The position numbers were made by a program, and so were the translations under genes. A stretch of DNA of 64,000 nucleotides from Cardinalis cardinalis (taxonomy: Eukaryota; Chordata; Aves; Passeriformes; Cardinalidae), in the NCBI GenBank assembly GCA_014549065.1, contig JACDOX010000120.1, positions 1,273,748 through 1,337,747 of the forward strand. The letters run 5' to 3'. This document shows, in pieces, positions 52,267 through 60,814 of this stretch. The notes under the pieces are model-generated. The model saw nothing but the letters and a program-made list of their open reading frames with translations. It made no database searches and was not told where the DNA came from. Position 1 is the stretch's first letter. Every line of letters begins with the position of its first letter.

Positions 52267-52811
52267 AGAAGTGGCGATGCAGAAGGATTGTCCCTTCAGG
52301 ACGTCCCGGCTAGCCGACCAGCACCGCTTGCAGCTATGGGACACTATGCCTGATCTCGGTAGTTCAGGACAGCTTCTAAGGCTCTTGCCTTGTTAAGGGA
52401 TGCCCTTGAGAGTGGACTCTAGCTGGGGTGTATCTGGGTTTATTGAATCCATACAGGGAGACAACACTCCCAGGGGAACAAATGGCTGAAGCCGAACCCA
52501 AGAGGGTTACAAGGGTTTATAAAGAGGGAAGGAAATGGGGGAGGAGTCGGTTTCCAAGCTAATAGGATTGCAGAGGGGAGTGGCGTACAAAAGATGGACT
52601 TTGGGAATGCACTAACGGGTATAACTTCAGGGATATAACTTCCTGGCCCCTGAACCAATCACTCAATGCTCTGGCTGGAAGGGAAAGGTGGAATTGTCGA
52701 GTGATGGACAGGGTACCAGAGAGGGATCCAAGAAAAGAACACATTGATTTCTATGGTAACTAGTAAAGAGTTAGGGTAATTTACAATGCAAGGGAGGGAG
52801 GAGAGAACTAC
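52267..52811 (-). mobile_element. LTR of a class II-like ERV, right edge truncated (tandem partner 1)
   Basis: On the minus strand this is an LTR with a CCAAT-region (complement AACCAATCACTCAATGC near 52,655), a TATAAA box (near 52,517) and AATAAA (near 52,440). It is homologous to 52,812-53,533. Its left edge (AGAAGTGG) aligns with the TGAAGCAG edge of the neighbour, so TG has become AG. Its right side lacks about 130 bp found in the neighbour. Left of it is CTGGGC (52,261-52,266), which is repeated after the second LTR. Confidence 0.75.
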
Positions 52812-53533
52812 GGTGAAGCAGTGCAGCAACAGAAGGATCGTCCTTCTCCAATGTCCCAGCTAGCCAGCCAGCACTGCTAGCAGCACAGGGGGCACTTGTC
52901 CCAATAGCCGGGCTTCGGGACAGCGCCTAAGGCAACGCCCAGCGTTATAGCTGCAGTGCTACTTTGTGCAAGATGCGGCTGCGTCAAGGCTTCAGCCAGC
53001 AGGAAATAAAGAGAGCGCTCTTCAGCTGGCGTAGAGTCGAGCTTTATTGCATCCTGGGGAGGACCAGCGACCGAGGAGAGGGAGGGGGAGGTTACAGCAG
53101 CTTATAAAGGGAAAGGGATCCAAGGGAGGAGTCAGTCCTTAGACAAATGGGGTTGCAGGGGGGAGTGGAGTGCAAAGGATTGATTTGAGGGAAACACCAA
53201 TAGGAACAACTTGAAGGAGGGGCCGCGGGCCTTGAGCCAATCACTCACTGCTCTAGGGAGAAGTTTCTAGAGATAGAGGAGGGGACAGAGAGTGACGGAC
53301 AAGGCACTGGGGAGGGATTTAGGAACGGATACAATGGTAACCACAGTAACAGGGGAGGAGTCGAAGCAACTGACAGTAATAGGGAGGGGAGGGAGAACCA
53401 GGGCAGAACCATTACAAAACAGGGGAGAACAGAACAATCCAACTTAAACAAACACAAGACTAGGGCAGAACCATTACAATGGAGGGGGAAACAGAGCAGT
53501 CCAACCTACAACTTTTACAACCACAGCATAACA
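52812..53533 (-). mobile_element. LTR of a class II-like ERV (tandem partner 2)
   Basis: The minus-strand LTR starts TGTTATGCTGTGG (at 53,533) and ends at 52,812. It has the same promoter layout as its neighbour: complement of AATCACTCACTGCTC, a TTATAAG box near 53,103 and AATAAA near 53,045. Its U3 contains an internal duplication of about 63 bp (two GGGCAGAACCATTACAA units, 53,402 and 53,463). CTGGGC follows directly (53,534-53,539), matching the base pairs left of the first LTR, so the pair shares one 6-bp target duplication. Confidence 0.78.
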
Positions 53534-54087
53534 CTGGGCTCTCTGTCCCTTCCCTTGAGGTTGTTATTCTCACCAGTATGGACCAGTATAGCCATGGGCT
53601 CACTTGGGGATGCCTCAGCAGGGAGTAGGGATGTGGGGGGCAGCAGCTCCTCTATCCGGGGAGGGCAGAGTATAAACCAGTACAGACTGGAGCAGTTTGG
53701 AAAAGTAAAGAGTCACAAGGGGCCAGTGGTGTGAGGGCCCCAGGGAAGGGTGGAAGTGATCAGCGAGGGAAAAGGGGGGAAGATCCCATCTCAGCTGAAC
53801 CCCCCTCACTGATTGAAAAGGCGGGATGGGGACACAGCTCCTGCCTCAGCAAAGCGCAGCAGTGACAGTCCCCTGAGGCCTTAACTAGGGACAGAGGTGG
53901 CAGCAGCTCCTGCCTCAGCAAAGCTGCCCTCAGTCATTGTCTGGGCGGGGACACGGGCCGAGGAGTGGGGCAGCACAGTGAAGATGCCTTTGTGAAAGCT
54001 GTGGTCTTTTATTCTCTTGTACCATCATGATCTTCTAGATTTTCTCATCACTTAACTTTTCTAGGGAATTCTGAACAATGTTAGTCA

Positions 54088-54260
54088 TCATGCAAATTCA
54101 GCAAGGTATAACACAAGGAGAAAAATAACGCTCACTAATACACCTCNTCCCATAAGTAAAATCTTTTTCCACCAACCTCCTTCTAGAAGGTTATCCCACC
54201 AATTGGATTTTAATAGGGGAGTCCATGTCTGTATGGGCACATGTGCCAGTTTTCTGATTC
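54088..54260 (-). pseudogene. env remnant of ERV-3: end of transmembrane subunit
   Basis: On the minus strand the frame holds a short helical stretch (RKLAHVPIQTW), then tryptophan-rich WWDNLLEGGWWKK, then a hydrophobic membrane segment (VLVSVIFLLVLYLAEFA) and stop codons at 54,088. This is the order seen at the C-terminal end of retroviral transmembrane subunits. It continues in the same frame as the piece at 54,885-54,990, from which it is separated only by a solo LTR. The surface subunit is absent. Confidence 0.75.
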
Positions 54261-54266
54261 TAGTAG

Positions 54267-54878
54267 TGTCACAGTGTCCACCAAGTGACCACTTGGTCCC
54301 TTCCTGCTAGCTCCCACACTGCCGACTGCAGGGGACACTCTTCTCTGCTTGGAAGTGCAGAAGGGCAGCTAAGGGTTGTGATCCCTTTCCTTGGAGACAC
54401 ATGGCCGACAACAGTGAGGGACGGGAGAAGACTCCCTCCTAATCCAGAGGGTATATAATCCAAGGTTTTATTAGAAGCTCTGGGGAGCTCCCAGAGTCAG
54501 GGAGTCAGGAAAACTCCCAAAGAGATTGGAGCAGCACCTTTTGAGGAGTGGAAATAAGGGAGGGGATCCAGCCATGCACCAACAAGGGGATAAGGAGGAG
54601 TGAAACAAGGACGACAGAAAAACATATCAGGGAACATGGTAGGAGGGACCCCTGGCCCTTGACCAATCATTCGACGCCCTTTGTGGAAGCTTCTAGAGAA
54701 AGGGGATGGGGAGCTGAGTGACAGAGAAGGTACCAGGAGATGATATGAGGATTGACAGGGAAGTTTTCAGGGACTGGGGAGGAGTGGGGATGGGATGGAC
54801 ATTTTGGGAAGTGGAGACAACTTAGGGTGAAACCATAAACAGGGGAAACAGGAAGAAACCAAATAACACAACACAACA
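54267..54878 (-). mobile_element. Solo LTR nested inside the ERV-3 env
   Basis: A 612-bp LTR on the minus strand, TGTTGTGTTGTGTTATTTGG to CACTGTGACA, with AATAAA (complement at about 54,466-54,471) and a TATATAAT box near 54,455. It is related to the LTRs at 52,267-53,533, including the CCAATCATT promoter block. It is flanked by TAGTAG (54,261-54,266) and TAGTAA (54,879-54,884), a 6-bp target duplication with one change. The flanking env sequence continues in frame on both sides, which independently confirms the insertion. Confidence 0.88.
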
Positions 54879-54884
54879 TAGTAA

Positions 54885-54990
54885 TGATGTTTTTAATAAG
54901 TTCTCCACAATCCTGGATTTTGATACAACATTCAGATGAATTTAATTTCCCACAGACCCCTCCTTGTTCTGCCAGTAAGTAATCTAGGGC
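54885..54990 (-). pseudogene. env remnant of ERV-3: transmembrane subunit, cysteine region
   Basis: On the minus strand a short frame contains LDYLLAEQGGVCGKLNSSEC followed by C, the conserved helix and cysteine motif of retroviral transmembrane subunits (C, seven residues, CC). Upstream on the minus strand it joins directly, about 4 bp away, to the integrase start of pol, so most of integrase and the whole surface subunit are deleted. It is interrupted downstream by the solo LTR at 54,267-54,878. Confidence 0.75.
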
Positions 54991-54993
54991 TAG

Positions 54994-55557
54994 TCAGTTT
55001 TGGTAAATGTCTGTCTGCATCAGATGGGATTGGCAGACCAGACCAGGTACATTCTGATGAAACTGTTGATGGCTGATTTTGGCCCGATGGAAGGTGTTAC
55101 CTTGGCCAGCCAGCTGTAGCAGGCTGGCCAGGTCATCAGCTCTACGGTTCCCCTCTGCAATGAATCCAGGGAGGTCGAAGTGCGATCTCACGTGCATGAT
55201 GTAAAATGGTTGCTCTCAGTGGGAAACCAGCTGCAGAAGTTCTGAGTGCAACCTTAAAGTCACTGGGTTTGAGACCTCTTTGAGGACAGCATGCTCTGTT
55301 CTAGACACTACCCCTGCCGTGTAAGCCGAACCTGTAACAATGTTAATCTGTTAAGATGTTCTCAAAGATGCTGATGACAGCATCCAACTCAGCTGCTTGA
55401 GGGGAATCCTCTGATCTTAAACATCAGTCTCCCACTGCTGACTTTGGGGGTCCTTCCAAGTCATTACTGGCCTGTGAGAACTCCTGGATGCATCAGTAAA
55501 AATGGTCAGGGCTTTAAGGAGCTTACGGCTTTGGATGTTTTTTGGGACCAAATTGAA
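54994..55557 (-). pseudogene. ERV-3 pol remnant: RNase H and integrase start
   Basis: On the minus strand an RNase H reading with IFTDASRSS (first catalytic Asp), then TGSAYTAGVV where the family normally has TDSAY, so a catalytic Asp is replaced by Gly, then HVRSHFDLPGFIAEGNRRAD (last Asp). It runs on into the start of integrase with AKISHQQFHQN, the two His of the HHCC zinc finger. Stops and frameshifts separate the pieces between 55,200 and 55,500. Class II (beta/alpharetrovirus-like) by motif style. The rest of integrase is deleted. Confidence 0.8.
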
Positions 55558-56430
55558 TTAGCTGTTAAACAGTTTGTGGCCTGGGTAACTGTCAAGAGCA
55601 AATGGAAGATTTTCATTATCTGTTAATAGTTGTTCTAAAGTCTTGTTTAATCTCCTGGTGGACAGCTTTTTTAGAACATAAATGCACGCAAAATCATACC
55701 CCACCAACAATCCATCTACGCCCTGGCTTTGCTTATCAGCTGGGCCATCAGCTCTTGTGGCGATGTGATACTCTTGGACAAATTGCGGCCGAGGAACACC
55801 CACTCTGAATGAGAGCAAGTTCTTCTGACATTTGTCCCATTGAAAGATCAACCCATATAAATGTGGTAACTTTTCCAAGATGATAAACTTAAATGAGATC
55901 TCTGGCTGGCAGTGGTGGGCCTGACTGCTTTCCAGTACTAATTGGATCCTTTCTAATGCAGCCTGCACCTCCTGGGTTAATGCTCTTGGGGCATCCATCT
56001 CCTTCNTCCCTTTTAACAAGTCAAAAAGAGGAGATAGGTCCCTCATGGTTAGCCCCAACCAGGGCCTCATCCAGTTTAAAGACCCGCACAGTTGATGGAG
56101 ATCCCGTAGGGTTTTGGGGGTCGTCTTTGACCACCAACTGCTGTGGTGCTGTTGTGCGGTTGGTGATCTCAAGGCCTAAATATCTCCAGGGTGGCAGCCT
56201 CTGCACTTTTTCTTTCTTCTTGTCACTCAAATCCTGCTGCCAACAAAGCAGTAATAGTTTCCATCTAAAACTTGTGTAAGTACCTTATCGTCAGGGGCAC
56301 ACACAAGTATATCACCCATATAATGATAGATGATGCACTCCCCCGCTCTGGCACGCACTGGGGACAGGACTTTGGCAACTTACCACTGGTAGATAGAAGG
56401 CGAGTCCTTCAGCCCCTGACAAGGGGTGAC
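55558..56430 (-). pseudogene. ERV-3 pol remnant: reverse transcriptase
   Basis: On the minus strand the RT palm to connection region. The active-site block reads YHYMGDILVCAP (about 56,300-56,340), where class II RTs have YMDD, so one catalytic Asp is Gly. Next come LPPWRYLGLEI and the thumb segment LRDLHQLCGSLNWMRPWLG (56,020-56,230), then an open frame of about 200 codons through the connection region to 55,558. A TAA stop lies upstream of the active site near 56,380. The N-terminal fingers are not recognisable beyond about 56,430. Clearly non-functional. Confidence 0.85.
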
Positions 56431-56581
56431 AAGGGTTCTCTATTTGGTTTTTCCACCAGCTCCCCAAGGTAAAACAGAAAAACTTACTCTAAATTTGGAT
56501 CATTAGGTCCCCTGTCAAGCACATGGGGAGGACGTTGGAGGTCTACAGGGTCCATTTTCCCCTCTTTTCTTCCCCCCTAAG

Positions 56582-56732
56582 CTAACCCTAACCCTAACCC
56601 TAACCCTAACCCTAACCCTAACCCTAACCCTAACCCTAACCCTAACCCTAACCCTAACCNCTAACCCTAACCCTAACCCTAACCCTAACCCTAACCCTAA
56701 CCCTAACCCTAACCCTAACCCTAACCCTAACC
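56582..56732. repeat. Interstitial telomere array (CCCTAA)n
   Basis: About 25 CTAACC units run without mismatch, except for one extra N at 56,660. On the plus strand the C-rich strand reads 5' to 3', as at the left end of a chromosome. The array sits between two different retroviral remnants: ERV-3-like pol flank on the left and the ERV-2 gag on the right. The near-perfect sequence implies a young array, ongoing homogenisation, or an assembly join to a real telomere. Confidence 0.98.
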
Positions 56733-57092
56733 CTAACCTTTCTTGGTTACAAATAGGGACGAATATGTTTTCCAACAAGCAGCATAATCCCTCTGTTCTA
56801 TATTGCGAGGTTCTTTTATTTTCACATAGATATTTAAATCCTGAAATATATAATCTTATAAAGACCCATATCTTGGCCAGTACAAGAGGTCTGGTCTAAT
56901 GGGTTCTTTAGTTCACTCAAACATACATTTTTGGATCATCTTTCCCTGATTCTTCCACTGGGTAAAAGCCAGGTGCTTTTGTCCCCAGTCTCTGAGCATC
57001 CTCCCCAAAGGACTGTCTGGAGCTATCTTCCAAGTGGAGTCCCTAAGTTCCTCTCCACTCCTCCTAACCTTCTCACTGCAGCTATTTCCCAT
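56733..57092 (-). pseudogene. ERV-2 gag remnant: matrix domain
   Basis: On the minus strand an ATG at 57,092 begins MGNSCSEK, an N-terminal glycine start suited to myristoylation as in gammaretroviral Gag. The same frame continues about 115 codons with TKEPIRPDLLYWPRYG and FQDLNIYVKI, typical of the gammaretroviral matrix domain. It carries two in-frame stops (TGA after CMFE and TAA after YGSL) and then runs straight into the telomere array. Matrix normally directs Gag to the plasma membrane. All later gag and pol of this provirus are missing. Confidence 0.8.
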
Positions 57093-57477
57093 TTCAGAGT
57101 ATTCCCCTCACGATTACTTTTTTCAGGAATGACTCGCTTTGTCCCTTCACTGGGTTTATCCCTTGCAGGATAACAGAACCACAGTTAGAAGGACTCCACA
57201 GGCAATTCTGCATCTCAAACATACACACCAGTCCTGCTCCTCCCAGCCCCTCAAGTAATATTTCACAGTCACTTTCTTACCTGTGCACAGGTGTTACCAC
57301 CTGACACACATGAAATCTTCCTCTCCCTCCCTTCCTTTCCCTTTGTTTTTGCTTTGAGACTCCCCTGTCCAGATCTCACCTGCAGCCCTGATGGGGCATG
57401 AGAACAGATCGGGGTTGCTGAAATCAGCCGGGTATAACTTCTACTCCCATTGTCCTCTGCAGAATCAGAGGTCAAGG
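57093..57477 (-). other. ERV-2 5' leader with splice donor
   Basis: The non-coding leader between the primer-binding site and the gag start. On the minus strand it contains a consensus splice donor (CACAG, then GTAAGAAAG; the GT lies at 57,280-57,279), suited to making a spliced env mRNA, and purine-rich runs that may belong to a packaging signal (inferred). Confidence 0.65.
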
Positions 57478-57495
57478 ATCCCGAATGAGTCCCCA
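57478..57495 (-). promoter_or_regulatory. ERV-2 primer-binding site, proline tRNA type
   Basis: Minus-strand TGGGGACTCATTCGGGAT lies 3 nt after the LTR end. It matches the site complementary to the 3' end of tRNA-Pro used by many gammaretroviruses, with three differences that look like decay at CG sites. Position and sequence together identify it. Confidence 0.85.
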
Positions 57496-57498
57496 AAT

Positions 57499-57835
57499 TG
57501 TTGGAAACAAACTGACTTTTGGATACAAAAGTGGGAACGAAGTCTCCTAAACAAAGGAAAATTGCTTATTTGTACTGAGTCAGCTGAGTCGTGTGCATAT
57601 TTCTCCCTCTAAAGGTGAACACGGACACCCTCCAATAAAATGGCAACCTTTTATATCCTCTCCCAACTGCAGCAGTCCCCATCCTCTTTCCTGTGGGCTG
57701 GGTACTCAGGAACTTACACTCTTACACTCTCTCCCAACTGCCCAACTGCCTACTCCTCTGTCCTCTCTCATTTTTTTATCCTCTTTTGGTCGTCTTCAAC
57801 CTCACTTCCCTATTGCTTCCCAGTAACACTTAACA
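57499..57835 (-). mobile_element. ERV-2 5' LTR
   Basis: A 337-bp LTR on the minus strand, TGTTAAGTGTTACTGGG at 57,835 to TTGTTTCCAACA at 57,499. A TATAAAAGG box lies near 57,650 and a probable AATAAG poly(A) signal near 57,566. A primer-binding site follows at the expected spacing, so this is a 5' LTR and not a solo copy. It differs from the LTR at 58,196-58,750, which shows that ERV-2 and ERV-1 are distinct proviruses. Confidence 0.85.
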
Positions 57836-57892
57836 GGTACAATGAACAGATTAAACAAACTACATCTAAACCAAGTAGAAAACAGAATTTGC

Positions 57893-58195
57893 TGTGGCAG
57901 GCGGTGGTAGGAGTGCCGCGACCTTCCTTCCCTGAGAAGCATCCTTAGAAGAACGTCCCAGGAGCACAGGCATGTCTGTGCTCTCACTGAGTGGTCTAGC
58001 TCTTTTGTGAATCCAGGTGACGCAGAAGAACGTCCTCATGTGGAGTTCCAAGAAGAGTCTTTATTGCTTCAGTTTCAAAAAGATCCAGGGACAGAAGACT
58101 GAAAAGACAGGAGAAAGAGAGATTTATAATTTATATAGGAACAGTAACAAGTGGGACCAAACACTGGGATCAGTGGGATGAGGATTGGAGCAAAG
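57893..58195 (-). mobile_element. Truncated LTR cut by the ERV-1 insertion
   Basis: On the minus strand TTATATAAATTATAAATC (near 58,130) resembles a TATA box and GCAATAAAGACTC (near 58,065) a poly(A) signal, followed by a U5-like tail ending about CCTGCCACA at 57,893. Its U3 stops at 58,195, exactly where the 3' LTR of ERV-1 begins, so ERV-1 probably inserted into it. The other part would lie beyond the window. Confidence 0.6.
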
Positions 58196-58750
58196 TGTTA
58201 TGAATCTGAACGAGGCCAAACTTTCTTTGGAGAAAGAGGTTCTCATTTATTAAAATAGCTACAAGGAATGGAGTACCCAGGATAAGCCCAGGCACCCACA
58301 CAGCGAGCCAAAAACAAAACAGTGCGCTAACCCCAAGTGCACTGGCTTCCTCCCAAAAAAAACCCAAACAAGTATCCAAAACAATAAACCCCGACCCAAC
58401 CGAACTCCCCCCCCCCACCACCATTTATAGCCCCCTTTGAGTCCAGGATTGGTCCATTTTGGATACACATGGTGATTGGTCCATTTCCAGGCTTCTCATT
58501 GGTCTTTAATACCGTTCATTCTGGACCAGTGGTTTCTGCAGGGCTTCAAATGATTGGTCAGGTCTTCCATCCAATCCCTCTTCGACCGCACCTTGCCCCA
58601 CCAGACCACTGTTCCACCAAACCCTGGACCCTTCTCCTAGAACATTCTAATCAGCCCCCCCCTTAACATAATACAATTAATATAACATAATTAATACAAT
58701 ATAATTGAACTATACCCTAATTTCACATAACTTAACTTTTACCTATAACA
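58196..58750 (-). mobile_element. ERV-1 3' LTR
   Basis: A 555-bp LTR on the minus strand with inverted ends: TGTTAT at 58,750 and ATAACA at 58,196. It contains several ATTGGTCC-type CCAAT boxes (58,450-58,560), a CTATAAATGG box (58,424-58,433) and TTTAATAAATGAG (poly(A) signal near 58,250). A polypurine tract lies directly next to its 5' edge. The target duplication partner is outside the window, so only the left flank CAAAG is seen. Confidence 0.9.
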
Positions 58751-58767
58751 AGTCCCCTCTCTAAAAC
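58751..58767 (-). promoter_or_regulatory. ERV-1 polypurine tract
   Basis: Minus-strand GTTTTAGAGAGGGGACT abuts the TGTTAT edge of the 3' LTR. It is the expected plus-strand priming site for reverse transcription. Confidence 0.8.
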
Positions 58768-58789
58768 TTTGATCAGGCTTTAGCCCGCA

Positions 58790-59288
58790 TCAACCTCTTA
58801 ACAGTCTCTTGATAGTTATTTAATTACTTTCTTAACCAGTCTTTTAATCAGTGCTTTAACATGTTTCCTCTTCAATCTTGTATAGTTGTCTCAATGTCTG
58901 GTAAATCTGGTTCATCAGCCACGTCTTACTTCTCCTTTTAATCGGTTTTCTTTCTGAACAGATCCATTTTTCTTCCATAGGGCATTCCCCCAACAGTTTC
59001 TGTTTACAAATTCCCTATATTTTTGAATAGCCAATACACATTGCTGTCCTCTATACTGGTGGTTAACGATAAAAAGTTGATACAATTGGGGCTTGGATTC
59101 GAGTGTGTTCTGAAGACAGCAGTCTGAGACTCTCCTGCATACAGAGGATGATAGCATTTTTCACATGGTTGTATCTTCCCCTTATTGATGCTGATAAGTA
59201 GGAGGATCAATAGAACTGGGGGTCTGGTACAGGCTACTCTCCCATTCATGTCTCCCCTCCGCAGAGGATCAGCAACTCTTTCTGGCAA
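58790..59288 (-). pseudogene. ERV-1 env remnant, start only
   Basis: On the minus strand a frame from an ATG at 59,288 has a hydrophobic signal-like segment (PPVLLILLLIS) followed by a cysteine pair (CEKCYHPLYAGE), as at the start of a retroviral surface subunit. It runs about 94 codons to 59,004; a further piece continues in another frame to about 58,915. Only about 500 bp separate this start from the polypurine tract, so most of env, including the transmembrane subunit, is deleted. Confidence 0.55.
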
Positions 59289-59694
59289 GAGCTTATCCTG
59301 ATCTGGTCTTGCCCCCCCTCTCTTTCCTTACTACTGTGCTGTTCTTACTGGTAACTGTTGCAGAAGTCTACTTCCCCTTTTGTATCAACCTGTTCTTTCT
59401 TTCTTTTAGGGCCAGATTGCTAAGTGCATGGGAGGGTGCTCTATCGCTTCTTGGATCGCAGGATCTGCAACAGGAAATACCAGAGATTAAAACATGTTTT
59501 TGATAATTCATATAATCTCGCTCCCAAATATAAATACCATTTCCTTAAGTTAAAAACTTTTCAATTAAATATCTTATAATAAATTTAACAGAGTTCTTAT
59601 TATAACTTATAGCTTATGTGGTTCTTATGGTGTTCCTGATGTCTTCTTTAACTTATCTATAGTGGGAGATTGTCTCTCAGGAGCAGAAACNGGC

Positions 59695-60652
59695 CCTTTT
59701 ACTCTGGTGACATGTGTTCATCCTCGTTCTTGCGTCCTAATGGCTGTTTCTATGACGAGTAATGAAATGNACCTTCCCATTTTGGAGTTAGTGGTTGTTC
59801 TTTCCAGGTCTTAATTAACACCCAGTCACCAGGCTGGAATTTGTAGATTTTAAAATCATTAGGAGTAGTTTGAGGAAGGTATCCCTTGTTCCTTAACTCC
59901 TCTAAAGTGCAGTTTATGGTCTTTATATATTTTCTCACGCCTAATTCTCCTTCTTCATACGTTCCCGTATTACCTGGAGTAGTTAAGAAAGGTAAGCCAA
60001 GCATCATCTCATATGGAGAAATCCCTATATCCACCCTTAGTTTAGTCCTTATTCTCAATAATGCCAGAGGGAGACATCTTAACCAATTCATTTTTGTTTC
60101 TTCTGTTAATTTTGTGAGAGTTATCTTAAGAGTCTGGTTCATTCTCTCTACTCCTCCGGAACTTTGAGGTTTCATACTCTCCATGGAGTATGAAATCTCC
60201 AGATGATATTTAAGACCTCTGTTATTTGTTGTAATATCTTGGCGGTAAAATGAGCACCTCTGTCAGAGTCAATAGTATTAATCATTCCATATCAGGGTAT
60301 GATTTGCTCTAATAAGATTTTACTTACAGTCTCGGTCGTTGCTCTTGTGGTTGGGCATGCCTCCACCCAATGAGTTAGATAATCTATTATCGCCAGTAAA
60401 TACTTATATCTCTGGCCTTTTCACTAATTCTCTACCTCCTTGAGGTAATTTTCTCATTACTTTTCTATTTATCTTCTGACATACCATGCATTCTTGAGTT
60501 ATTATCTTGGCAATTTCCCACACCCCAATACACACATCAGTTCTCATAAAGTGATCATGTAAAGCTTGAGTATCCCAATGGGTTGAGGCATGTAGGTCCT
60601 CTAATATCTTTCTGGTTACTGCCTTGTTTAGTACTTGTCTACCATCTGCCAT
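59695..60652 (-). pseudogene. ERV-1 pol: integrase, broken
   Basis: On the minus strand the HHCC zinc domain comes first (60,404-60,652; LHASTHW with two His and CMVCQK with two Cys). Next is the catalytic core with the first Asp in LLAIIDYLTHWVE (near 60,380), the second in DSDRGAHF (near 60,265) and the Glu in PQSSGGVERMNQTLK (near 60,155). The C-terminal domain (PGDWVLIKTWKEQ) follows. A frameshift lies between zinc domain and core near 60,410, and a TGA stop at 60,292-60,294 interrupts the core. The end near 59,700 is also frameshifted. Integrase joins viral DNA into host DNA; this copy cannot be made intact. Confidence 0.88.
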
Positions 60653-60814
60653 CCTCCATTCTCCTTTTCCGTTTTGGACTGCACCATGTTTTAGTAATTC
60701 CTCTTGTTCTTTTTAATTAAATATAGGGATCTCCTCCTTTTCTTGATCTTCCTCATTCTCATCTCCTACTTTATTTAACCTGAAGATCTTTTCAGAATCT
60801 TCTAGAGCAGCCTT

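Larger units (their letters stand above)
50165..54000. repeat. Diverged tandem-repeat region broken by LTRs
   Basis: Segments 50,165-50,431 and 51,156-51,370 are two diverged copies of one unit, lying either side of an LTR insertion. Farther right, a unit of about 190 bp recurs. Its TCCAGCAG landmark lies at 51,652, 52,022 and 52,215 (spacing 370, about twice 185, and 193), and a matching start resumes at 53,534 after an LTR pair. On the minus strand the units share one frame with the pattern LHSP, then LLD, then a tyrosine, then EV and a KA or similar. A 21-bp unit (CAGCTCCTGCCTCAGCAAAGC) is duplicated near 53,837 and 53,906. The nature of the array (satellite or repeated exons) is not known. 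Confidence 0.55.

Noticed and set aside
51848..52396. 182-codon plus-strand open frame
   Set aside because: It lies across the diverged tandem repeat and into an LTR, has no domain, and the better-supported pattern is on the other strand.
56582..56732. CRISPR-like regular array
   Set aside because: The repeats are contiguous 6-bp telomere units without spacers, in a vertebrate genome.
56515..56778. Open frame encoding long LG and VR dipeptide runs
   Set aside because: It is a translation of the telomere repeat, not a gene.
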